Of a DNA stretch of 14,792 nucleotides, positions 6,413 to 13,945 are shown piece after piece. The translations under genes and the position numbers were made by a program. Origin of the DNA: JBAXRT01 sp037131065 (GTDB lineage Bacteria > Bacteroidota > Bacteroidia > Bacteroidales > FEN-979). The notes beneath the pieces are model-generated. The model saw only the letters and a list, made by a program, of their open reading frames with translations, was not told the origin of the DNA and did not search any database. Within the stretch, counting starts at the first letter, position 1; every line of letters starts with the position of its first letter. The stretch covers positions 1 through 14,792 of the forward strand of contig JBAXRT010000074.1 in the NCBI GenBank assembly GCA_037131065.1, written 5' to 3'.

Positions 6413-7627
6413 ATGGAAAGACTTTTATTTACTCCTTTACAACTTGGTCATCTCACGCTCCGGAACCGCTCCATACGTTCGGCAGCCTTTGAGGGGATGT
6501 GCCCCGGCAACAACGTTTCCGAAGATCTGATCCGTTATCATCAATCGGTCTCTAAAGGAGGGGTAGCCATGACCACGGTTGCGTATGCGGCTGTCTCCCA
6601 AAGCGGTCTCTCCTTCGAACACCAGTTGTGGCTGAGGAGAGAGATTATCCCCGAACTGAAAAAGCTGACGGATGCTGTTCACCGTGAGGGCGCTGCTGCC
6701 GCCATCCAGATCGGACATTGCGGGCTCATGGCAAAAAAAACGGTCTCCGGTGGTGTTTGTTTTTCTCCAAGCGGAGGATTCAACCTGTATGGCCCGACCT
6801 GGCCACGGAAAATTACTCATGAGGAGATTGTTTCAGTCGTAAAGGATTTCGGCCATGCAGTACACATCGCCCGGGAAGCCGGGTTCGATGCTGTTGAGGT
6901 TCATGCCGGGCATGGTTACCTGATAAGCCAGTTTCTCTCTTCTTACACAAATAAAAGGAGAGATCAGTACGGAGGGCCGTTTGAGAACCGGAGCCGCTTC
7001 ATGGTGGAGGTGATCCGGGAGGTTATGAAGGCGGCCGGCAACGACATTGCCGTACTTGTCAAGATGAACCTGAGGGATGGATTCCGCGGAGGGATGGAAG
7101 TGGACGAATCTATCAGGGTCGCCAGGATACTCGAGTCAGAGGGAGTCCATGCACTCGTGCTGAGCGGAGGTTTCGTGTGCAGGGCTCCAATGTATGTGAT
7201 GCGCGGGCGGATGCCGGTGGAAGTTATGTCTCATTACATGAAGGAGAAGTGGCTGAGCCCCTGGATCCGCTGGTTTGGTGAGTGGCTCATCCACCCTCAA
7301 CCCTTTACCGAAAAATATTTTCTCGAGGATGCCATGAAGATCAGGAAAGAGGTGAAACTTCCGCTTGTGTATGTAGGGGGCATGGTATCCCTGGCTGGAA
7401 TCGAACAGGTGCTGGCGGAGGGCTTTGAATTTGTCCAGATCGCCAGGGCACTCATCAATGATCCGGAGTTCATAAACAAACTGAGATCCGGCGAGATTGA
7501 AAAATCAGGTTGCCGGCATGCCAATTACTGCATAGCCGTTATGTATTCTGGCAAAATGGCCTGCTATCAGCATGAAAAGGATTTACCGGAGAAATGGGAA
7601 AGGCTTTTCATGCAGGGAGTAGAATGA
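6413..7627 (+). CDS. Old yellow enzyme family NAD(P)H:flavin oxidoreductase
   Basis: A 404-residue FMN-dependent TIM-barrel oxidoreductase. Visible motifs are RNRSIRSAAFEGM at 17-29, AIQIGHCG (97-104), VEVHAGHGYLISQFLSSYTN with paired active-site His164 and His167, RRDQYGGPFENRSRF (182-196), LVKMN (215-219), and the phosphate-binding PLVYVGGM with FVQIARALINDP (317-351). The C-terminus has Cys367, Cys373 and Cys384 but Ala370 where the CxxCNxC pattern of iron-sulfur members of the family would have a cysteine. The length shows there is no second flavin domain as in 2,4-dienoyl-CoA reductase. The substrate is unknown. Its stop lies 61 bases before the fucosidase start. Confidence 0.85.
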   Translation: MERLLFTPLQLGHLTLRNRSIRSAAFEGMCPGNNVSEDLIRYHQSVSKGGVAMTTVAYAAVSQSGLSFEHQLWLRREIIPELKKLTDAVHREGAAAAIQIGHCGLMAKKTVSGGVCFSPSGGFNLYGPTWPRKITHEEIVSVVKDFGHAVHIAREAGFDAVEVHAGHGYLISQFLSSYTNKRRDQYGGPFENRSRFMVEVIREVMKAAGNDIAVLVKMNLRDGFRGGMEVDESIRVARILESEGVHALVLSGGFVCRAPMYVMRGRMPVEVMSHYMKEKWLSPWIRWFGEWLIHPQPFTEKYFLEDAMKIRKEVKLPLVYVGGMVSLAGIEQVLAEGFEFVQIARALINDPEFINKLRSGEIEKSGCRHANYCIAVMYSGKMACYQHEKDLPEKWERLFMQGVE

Positions 7628-7659
7628 AAGAAATCATGGCCGTGATTAAATTTTTGTGC

Positions 7660-7667
7660 TATTTTTG
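7660..7667 (+). promoter_or_regulatory. Possible -7 box for the fucosidase gene
   Basis: TATTTTTG fits TAnnTTTG and sits 21 bases before the ATG at 7689, a spacing like that of the other promoters here. No TTG is found at the expected -33 distance, so it may be a chance match in A/T-rich DNA. Confidence 0.35.
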
Positions 7668-7688
7668 ATTTAGTGAATATTTCTGCCA

Positions 7689-9104
7689 ATGGAGAAATCG
7701 TACTCACTCATATTCTCATTCTTTTTTGTTTTTATAACGGTCCATGCACAGCCGACCATACCGGCAGAACAGGAAAGCGATCCCGTGATCCTTGATAAGA
7801 TTGAAAAATGGAGGGACCTGAAATTCGGCCTGCTGATGCATTGGGGTACATACAGCCAGTGGGGCATCGTTGAATCCTGGTCGCTTTGTTCGGAAGATGA
7901 GCCATGGTGCAGTAGAAGCATGAAAAACTACGTTGACTACTGCAGGGCATACACAAGGCTTAAGGATACTTTCAACCCTGTTAAATTCGATCCGGGGCCA
8001 TGGGCAGAGGCAGCAAAATACGCCGGGATGAAATATGTGGTCTTTACGACCAAGCATCACGATGGTTTCAGTATGTTCGATACAAAGCAAACCGACTACA
8101 GGATCACTGATCCGGGTTGTCCCTTTCATGCGAATCCGCGTGCAAACATTGCCCTGGAGATATTCAATACTTTCCGGAAGAGTGGATTCTGGACCGGTGC
8201 CTATTTCTCGAAGCCCGATTGGCACTCCAATGATTACTGGGCTGAGGAGTGGGCTACTCCCACAAGGAACGTAAACTATGATATAAAAAAATACCCTGAA
8301 CGCTGGAAACGCTTCTGTGACTTCACCTACAACCAGATAGGCGAGCTGATGAGCGGTTACGGAAAGATGGACATCCTCTGGCTCGACGGGGGGTGGGTTT
8401 GTCCTGCCAATAACCAGGATATCAATATGCCGGACATCGCGGCCATGGCCCGGTCCTATCAGAGGGATCTGCTGATCGTCGACCGTACAGTGACCGGTAA
8501 GTATGAAAACTACCGGACCCCGGAGCAGGAGATACCGGAAAAGCCGCTCGGTTACCCATGGGAGACCTGCATGACGATGGCAGGCTCGTGGTCATATGTC
8601 CCCGGGGATATTTACAAGCCGGCAAATAGAATAATCCACATGCTTGCCGAGATTGTTTGCAAGGGAGGAAATTACCTGCTTAACATCGGTCCGTCGCCCG
8701 AAGGCGAATGGGCCGACACCGCTTATGTTCGTCTCAAAGAGATTGGCGACTGGATGAAGGTAAACGGAGAGGCCATTTATAAAACCAGGCCGGTTGAACC
8801 TTACCGGTCTGATAACATATGCTTTACCTCTCTCCGTGATCGCTCCGACGGGAAGATAATCACCGTCTATGCCATATACCTGGCCGGCCCCGGTGAAAAT
8901 GAGATGCCGGGGAACCTGGTGATACGGGGAGTTGATCCGAAAGAGATCCTGGCAGTCGGATTACTGGGCTACGGTAAAAAGCTGAAATGGAATGGGGACG
9001 GGAAAGATGGTATCCGGGTATTCATCCCTTCCGCCCTCAAAAAAAATCCCCCATGCCGCCATGCATGGACCTTTAAATTAAATTTACACACTGTTGATGG
9101 ATAA
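7689..9104 (+). CDS. Secreted alpha-L-fucosidase (GH29)
   Basis: A 471-residue exported glycoside hydrolase that removes terminal alpha-L-fucose. A signal peptide spans about 1-20 (ends VHAQP). GH29 landmarks are FGLLMHWGTYSQWG (46-59), YVVFTTKHHDGFSMFDT (116-132), MDILWLDGGW (227-236) with nucleophile Asp233, and CKGGNYLLNIGPSPEGEW in the C-terminal part. The acid/base is not certain; the TPEQE stretch at 277-281 is the best candidate. The C-terminal ~110 residues look like the usual small beta-sandwich domain. No SusC/SusD pair is present in the window, so this is not a full polysaccharide utilisation locus. The next gene begins 13 bases after the stop, so the two are probably co-translated and act together outside the cytoplasm. 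Confidence 0.93.
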   Translation: MEKSYSLIFSFFFVFITVHAQPTIPAEQESDPVILDKIEKWRDLKFGLLMHWGTYSQWGIVESWSLCSEDEPWCSRSMKNYVDYCRAYTRLKDTFNPVKFDPGPWAEAAKYAGMKYVVFTTKHHDGFSMFDTKQTDYRITDPGCPFHANPRANIALEIFNTFRKSGFWTGAYFSKPDWHSNDYWAEEWATPTRNVNYDIKKYPERWKRFCDFTYNQIGELMSGYGKMDILWLDGGWVCPANNQDINMPDIAAMARSYQRDLLIVDRTVTGKYENYRTPEQEIPEKPLGYPWETCMTMAGSWSYVPGDIYKPANRIIHMLAEIVCKGGNYLLNIGPSPEGEWADTAYVRLKEIGDWMKVNGEAIYKTRPVEPYRSDNICFTSLRDRSDGKIITVYAIYLAGPGENEMPGNLVIRGVDPKEILAVGLLGYGKKLKWNGDGKDGIRVFIPSALKKNPPCRHAWTFKLNLHTVDG

Positions 9105-9117
9105 AACCCCAATTGTC

Positions 9118-10737
9118 ATGAGAACAAAGATCGCCTTATTATTTTTAAGCTTGTCGCTGCTGACGGCTTCTGCCTTTGCGCAGAGTAAAGTCATCCTGAT
9201 CGGGATCGATGGAATGAGTACCGAGGGATTCCAGGTTGCCAAACTTCCAAACATATACGGCCTGCTGCAGCAGGGAGCGCTGTCCCTGAGGACAAGGGGC
9301 GTGATGCCCACCGTCAGCGCTCCGAACTGGTCCACCATCACCATGGGTGCCGGACCTGAGCAGACCGGCATTATCAAGAACGGCTGGACTATTAAAAATG
9401 AAGTAATACCGCCTACGGTCGCCGACAAGGACGGCTATTTTCCTTCGATCTTCACTGTGATCCGGCAACAGCAGCCCAAAGCCAAAACCGCCCTTTTCTA
9501 TGACTGGAAAGAATTGGCAGATCTTTATAACCTTAAGAATATCAGTAAGGTGGAATATTTTGAAACCTTTGAAAAGACTTTTGAGAAATTTGTTCCCTAT
9601 GTTCTTGAGGAGAGACCTGAATTTTCTTTTATTTATATCGGGTTTCCTGATGAAACTGCGCACGAATACGGGCACATGAGCACCGAGTATATTACATCCC
9701 TCGAGGCAGTGGATACCCAGATCGGAACCCTGATCAGCCGGATGAAGCTGAATGGTCTTCTGGATCTCTATACGATCATGGTTGTTACCGACCACGGATT
9801 TGTGGGGAAGAACCATGGCAATGTCACCCTTGCCGAGATAGAGGTCCCCTGGATCATTACCGGTCCCGGGATCCTGAAAAACAGGATCATCAGCCAGCCG
9901 AACGATGCCATGAACACAGCACCGACTATCGCCTATATCATGGAACTGAAACAACCGGAGGAGTGGCTTGGACGGCCTGTATATGGTGCGTTTGTAGGAA
10001 GCGACCAGTCAAAGGCCAACACACAGGTGTTTGTTCCCAAACCCATTCCCTCACTGAAAAGCGGGATCTATATTGAAAAGCAGGAGCTGAAATTCACCTC
10101 CTCCCTCGACGGAGCAACCATCCGTTACTCCCTTACCGGCAAACGGCCCGACGCAAAATCGCCGGTGTACAAGGCCCCAATTCCGCTGGCAAAAACGACA
10201 ACGGTCGTTGCTGTTGCAAGTCTGGGCGGTTCGGAGAGCAGCGAGACGGTTGTGAACTTTACCAAGATCGACGGAATCAAATCAGTCGTAATAAATCTCC
10301 CGATCAGTGATAAGTACCCGGGGCTGGGACCCTATGCCCTGGTGGATGGAGTAATGGGAGTAGCCGATCATCGAGATCCCTCCTGGCTTGGTTTCCTTGG
10401 TAACAATCTCGATGTCGTGATCGATCTCGGGACTGAGAAGAAAGTAAGGAAACTGGGGATCGAATGTTTCAGCAAAGAGGATGCTTTTATCTTTCTCCCC
10501 ACCAACGTTGAATTCTATAAATCTTCAGACGGAAAGGATTTTACCTCAATAGCAACCGGAAAGGATAAAGCAGCGACCATCAAGGGAGATGGCACGCACC
10601 AGTTCACAGCCGATATCCCTGAAACCAAGATCAGGTACTTAAGGGTAATCGCCACCAACGTGGGCGTTTGCCCGCCGGGCCATCCGGGAAAAGGAGAGAA
10701 GGCCTGGCTGTTTGCCGATGAGATCACTGTGAAATAG
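9118..10737 (+). CDS. Secreted alkaline-phosphatase-superfamily phosphodiesterase with C-terminal carbohydrate-associated domains
   Basis: A 539-residue exported protein of the type I phosphodiesterase/nucleotide pyrophosphatase family. A signal peptide spans 1-21 (ends AFAQ). All two-metal ligands appear: Asp31 (IGIDGM), nucleophile position Ser67 (PTVSAPN, where most relatives have Thr), Asp178 and His182 (FPDETAHEYGH), Asp225-His226 (VTDHG), and His233 (KNHGN). The catalytic domain ends near 300. About 310-385 resembles the chitobiase C-terminal (CHB_HEX_C) fold, with its GATIRYSLTGKRPD pattern, and about 390-539 resembles an F5/8 type C (discoidin) domain. An in-frame ATG at 9097 overlaps the fucosidase gene; 9118 is preferred because it gives a compact signal peptide. 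The tandem with GH29 suggests action on a fucosylated, phosphate-bearing substrate, which is inference. Confidence 0.85.
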   Translation: MRTKIALLFLSLSLLTASAFAQSKVILIGIDGMSTEGFQVAKLPNIYGLLQQGALSLRTRGVMPTVSAPNWSTITMGAGPEQTGIIKNGWTIKNEVIPPTVADKDGYFPSIFTVIRQQQPKAKTALFYDWKELADLYNLKNISKVEYFETFEKTFEKFVPYVLEERPEFSFIYIGFPDETAHEYGHMSTEYITSLEAVDTQIGTLISRMKLNGLLDLYTIMVVTDHGFVGKNHGNVTLAEIEVPWIITGPGILKNRIISQPNDAMNTAPTIAYIMELKQPEEWLGRPVYGAFVGSDQSKANTQVFVPKPIPSLKSGIYIEKQELKFTSSLDGATIRYSLTGKRPDAKSPVYKAPIPLAKTTTVVAVASLGGSESSETVVNFTKIDGIKSVVINLPISDKYPGLGPYALVDGVMGVADHRDPSWLGFLGNNLDVVIDLGTEKKVRKLGIECFSKEDAFIFLPTNVEFYKSSDGKDFTSIATGKDKAATIKGDGTHQFTADIPETKIRYLRVIATNVGVCPPGHPGKGEKAWLFADEITVK

Positions 10738-10740
10738 GAG

Positions 10741-10765
10741 GGTAGGAAGGTAGGAAGGTAGGAAG
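10741..10765 (+). repeat. (GGTAGGAA)3 octamer array
   Basis: Three perfect 8-base GGTAGGAA units (10741, 10749, 10757) plus one further G lie four bases after the phosphodiesterase stop, between converging genes. The unit length is 8, not 7, and the sequence differs from the other arrays, but the placement directly after a stop codon is the same. Confidence 0.85.
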
Positions 10766-10784
10766 ATTTGTTTAATCAGAAAAC

Positions 10785-11666
10785 TCAGATCAGGCCGGGC
10801 CAGGACTGGCCATGTTCCTTGAATGACTTGCGTATCCGGTTCAGCAATTCTTCGTCAAGCGGGCCTTTTTCGAGGATCTTCAGGTTTGAGGCAAGGTGAT
10901 CGGGATTGGTTGTTCCTGTGATCAGGCAATCTGTTCCGGTTGAGAATGCCGTATACCGCAGGGACACTTCTTCCCATCCTTCCGGGCCCGGATCCAGATG
11001 CATGGTTTTGAACCTGTCCCAGTAGGCAGCATGACCATGCCCGTCGGGCCTTGATGAATAACGCCATACAGCATTGCCAAGGGGCCTTTTGGCGATGCTT
11101 CCCATTCCTCTTTTCCTGGCTGTTCTGATCTGGTTGTCGATCCCCTGCTGGTCAAATAGATTGGCCGAACACTGGATACTCCCGAAACGGCCTGTTTCAA
11201 CAGCATAAGTGAGGGCCTCATTTTCACCGCTGTAGGCGATGACCCTGACCTTACCCTGTTCTTTTGCTTTTTCGAGTGCAAGGATGGCGTCGCCCTGCTC
11301 AAGATACCACTTGTCGCATGAGTGGAGATGAACGATATCGAGATGACCGGTCTTCAAACGTTGCAGTGATTCTTCAATGGTACCCATGGTAGCGTCGAAA
11401 CTCCAGTCGGGTTTGTCGTGGAAAGTGTAACCGACTTTTGTCGACAGGATCAATTCATGCCTCCGGAGGGAAAGATACCTTCCGATCCGCTCCTCCGACA
11501 GACCATACGAACGTGCAGTGTCGATCAGGTTGATCCCCAGGTCGAGAGCCTTGTTCAGGATGGCTTCAACTTGCGTCTCCTCAGTTTCGGGAGAGCCGAT
11601 GTGACCAGCCCCGAATCCAAGGAGAGAGACTTTTAACCCGGTTGTCCCGAAATCCCGGTAAATCAT
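10785..11666 (-). CDS. Aldo/keto reductase
   Basis: A 293-residue NADPH-dependent oxidoreductase of the AKR superfamily, a TIM barrel reducing aldehydes or ketones. The catalytic tetrad is visible: Asp49 and Tyr54 (LIDTARSYG), Lys77 (STKVG) and His115 (IVHLHSCD). The cofactor-binding C-terminal region has SIAKRPLGN at about 195-203 and LITGTTNPDHLASNL at about 253-267. Shorter than typical 310-330 residue members but apparently complete. It starts 21 bases after the stop of the large secreted protein, so it is the last visible gene of a three-gene minus-strand operon. It lacks a signal peptide, unlike the two genes before it. Substrate is not predictable. Confidence 0.9.
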   Translation of the reverse strand: MIYRDFGTTGLKVSLLGFGAGHIGSPETEETQVEAILNKALDLGINLIDTARSYGLSEERIGRYLSLRRHELILSTKVGYTFHDKPDWSFDATMGTIEESLQRLKTGHLDIVHLHSCDKWYLEQGDAILALEKAKEQGKVRVIAYSGENEALTYAVETGRFGSIQCSANLFDQQGIDNQIRTARKRGMGSIAKRPLGNAVWRYSSRPDGHGHAAYWDRFKTMHLDPGPEGWEEVSLRYTAFSTGTDCLITGTTNPDHLASNLKILEKGPLDEELLNRIRKSFKEHGQSWPGLI

Positions 11667-11687
11667 GGATACAGTTGCTCTATTAAG

Positions 11688-13937
11688 TTATTGCTTCTTT
11701 GCATCTCCAAAAATTTTATCAAGGTTTGTTTTGAGCACATTGACCTTCATCATTGTTCCGATTCCAGAATGATAAGTGATCCATAGTGTTCCATCCTCCC
11801 CTGAAACAATTTTTGGGGCCCTCGAGGCAGACTCGTTGCCGGTAATCCGTTTTGGGAGTGACCACTTTGCACCGTCATACCAGGAGAGGTAGAGTCCCCA
11901 GTTATTCCCCGGTTTCAGCACCCTTCCGCTCCATACAACCACGATTCTGCCATCCGGCATGAGCGCGCAGACAGGTGTCTGGTTCATCATCAGTGCGGTA
12001 TCTGCAGTCAGTATGGCCGGCAGTGACCATTTCCCGGAAGAAGGATCAGAAAAGACGGCCCTGATCTTCTGACTTTCGCCATTCAGAACATCCCATCCGA
12101 ACGATTCATAGAAAATCCAGCGCCTGCCTGACTTCTCAGTCAGGGTCGAGGGATAGCCGCCATTTTCGTTATTATCCATATCCTCTTCAAGCCTTGTTAC
12201 CGAAACGGACTCTCCGGAAAGAGTCCCGGCACAAACACCCAGTGTTGAAGGATAGTGCTGGTTCCATGCTCCCCAGACCGTTCCGTTCCCGTCGAGGGAT
12301 AACGACGGGGACCATGCATCGGTGTAGCCTCCCATCCCTTTTGAAAGGAGTGTTTTCACCGGTGAAATGGGCTCCGGGGAGTTGTTTCTGATGGTCCGGG
12401 TAAACAGAAACCGGTTATTTGCCTTCCATACTGCCCAGGCAAGCACGACGTTGTCTCTCCTGTCGCTGTTGACATCAGCCGAAAAGACATCAAACGGTTC
12501 ACGGTCACTGATCAGGATTTCGTCCGAAAAGCGGATCCCGTCGAAACTTCTGCCGACAAGGCGATAAAAGCCATCCCTGTTGTTCAGGTAAAAGATCCAG
12601 ACCTGGTTTCCGCTTGCAGCAAGCAGTGGCAGGTAACTGTCGGAATTATCACACTCTGCAGTAGTCATAATCTGCTTCCCCTGTTGGTTCAGAGAGGTGA
12701 GCAGGATATCCCCCCCCTCTTCCCAGGCGATCCAGAGCGTTCCGTCATTTCCTGTCGTTGTGGCCGGAAACCTGCATCCCTTCTCACCAAAAGTATAAGT
12801 AATGCCCGTCGGGTTCTCTGTAACGACCGGTGAGCCTGGCTTTCTTTCATGACGGATAATCGGCCTCTTCAGCGGGATTTTGCAAACACCTGAACAAAAC
12901 AATTTCAATTCGGGGGAGAGAGAGGCAAGGGAGTCGGTGAAAAACCAGGGTTTACCTGCAATCTTACCAAAGAATCCATGGGCAAGGACCTTGTTACCGG
13001 ACCCGGAATCTGCATTCCGGTAAAGTACATAATCAACAGAATTCTCATAATACCGTCTCTTGACATTTTCACCGCGGATACTGAGAATAACGTAACGCTG
13101 CGGGTTATAAGGGTTTGGGAAACAGGCTGTCAGGCCGATATCATCAAGAGGAAATCTGTAGTTATCCATGACAAGAACAGAATCACCATCAAACGTTACA
13201 GGGGTAGAAGTATTACCGAAGAGGCCTGATAATCCGGAGGTAAACTTTCCGTCAAAAAAGAGGTGACAATTTTTATCCTCTTCCGTGATTCTGCTAAGGT
13301 ATCTGGCCTCCCCGTTTTTAAATTTTTTCATAAAAACGTTGTGTATCCTGAATCCTGCGGTATCCCCGTCGGGAATGATAACACGAGCAGTCCCGTTGCT
13401 GTTTTCATCGATGTTCCGGGTAGCAAAGTGCATATCCGATGTAGGAACAAAAGGTGTTTCTTTACTCTTCCAGAGGATCTTCTTCAGCTTCTGGAACTGT
13501 TTATCGTATGGCCAAAGGGATCCATCAGGAAGGGCCAGGATCTGTTTCCCCGACCGGAATGCAAGAATGACAGGAAACCCATCCTGGTGAAATTCATGCA
13601 AAGCCACCGGGTAGGTAAGAACAGGGGTTTCAGAATCCCTGTAATGTTTCGTGTAGGAATAGATATCAAGCTGGGGGTTGAAGAGGCACTGGTAGAAATT
13701 CTCCCCTCCGTATTTCCGGTTGTTGCCGAAATAGTTCGTTTCGACAAAATAGCCGTCGATCAGGCAGTAGCCGCAATTTGCAGGTGATACAGGCTGTATG
13801 AGAATGGTTTTTCCAGATTGGATCAGTCCGTCGAAATCGATTTTATTTCCCCAGAGATCTTCAGCCTCAGTGATCTGGGTAATGCCCTGGCTGACAAAGA
13901 AGAGAAAGGTAATACAAAACAGAATGGCCTTTTTCAT
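11688..13937 (-). CDS. Large secreted protein with thioredoxin-like N-terminus and beta-propeller-like repeats
   Basis: A 749-residue exported protein that I do not recognise as a named family. A signal peptide spans about 1-20 (ends QGITQ). Residues 25-155 resemble a thioredoxin-like domain: ILIQPVSPANCGYC places a CxxC pair at Cys55 and Cys58 after a beta strand, and PVALHEFHQDGFPVILAFRSG resembles the region before the cis-proline. Residues about 390-740 hold at least five repeats with the aromatic pattern DGTLWIAW, as in sialidase/BNR-type beta-propellers: near 398, 446, 552, 606, 664 and 716. The region between (160-380) has no clear assignment. No catalytic sialidase Arg triad can be identified. 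It begins 8 bases after the porin stop, so they are co-transcribed. It could be a periplasmic or surface protein needing redox-active cysteines; this is inference. Confidence 0.75.
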   Translation of the reverse strand: MKKAILFCITFLFFVSQGITQITEAEDLWGNKIDFDGLIQSGKTILIQPVSPANCGYCLIDGYFVETNYFGNNRKYGGENFYQCLFNPQLDIYSYTKHYRDSETPVLTYPVALHEFHQDGFPVILAFRSGKQILALPDGSLWPYDKQFQKLKKILWKSKETPFVPTSDMHFATRNIDENSNGTARVIIPDGDTAGFRIHNVFMKKFKNGEARYLSRITEEDKNCHLFFDGKFTSGLSGLFGNTSTPVTFDGDSVLVMDNYRFPLDDIGLTACFPNPYNPQRYVILSIRGENVKRRYYENSVDYVLYRNADSGSGNKVLAHGFFGKIAGKPWFFTDSLASLSPELKLFCSGVCKIPLKRPIIRHERKPGSPVVTENPTGITYTFGEKGCRFPATTTGNDGTLWIAWEEGGDILLTSLNQQGKQIMTTAECDNSDSYLPLLAASGNQVWIFYLNNRDGFYRLVGRSFDGIRFSDEILISDREPFDVFSADVNSDRRDNVVLAWAVWKANNRFLFTRTIRNNSPEPISPVKTLLSKGMGGYTDAWSPSLSLDGNGTVWGAWNQHYPSTLGVCAGTLSGESVSVTRLEEDMDNNENGGYPSTLTEKSGRRWIFYESFGWDVLNGESQKIRAVFSDPSSGKWSLPAILTADTALMMNQTPVCALMPDGRIVVVWSGRVLKPGNNWGLYLSWYDGAKWSLPKRITGNESASRAPKIVSGEDGTLWITYHSGIGTMMKVNVLKTNLDKIFGDAKKQ

Positions 13938-13945
13938 GGTTTTTT

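Noticed and set aside
9145..9954. 269-codon open frame on the minus strand
   Set aside because: Antisense to the phosphodiesterase catalytic domain, whose metal-binding motifs are complete; the antisense translation has no recognisable domain.
13263..13787. 174-codon open frame on the plus strand
   Set aside because: It lies wholly antisense to the 749-residue secreted protein, whose frame has a signal peptide and repeats; no homology pattern or promoter supports the antisense frame.
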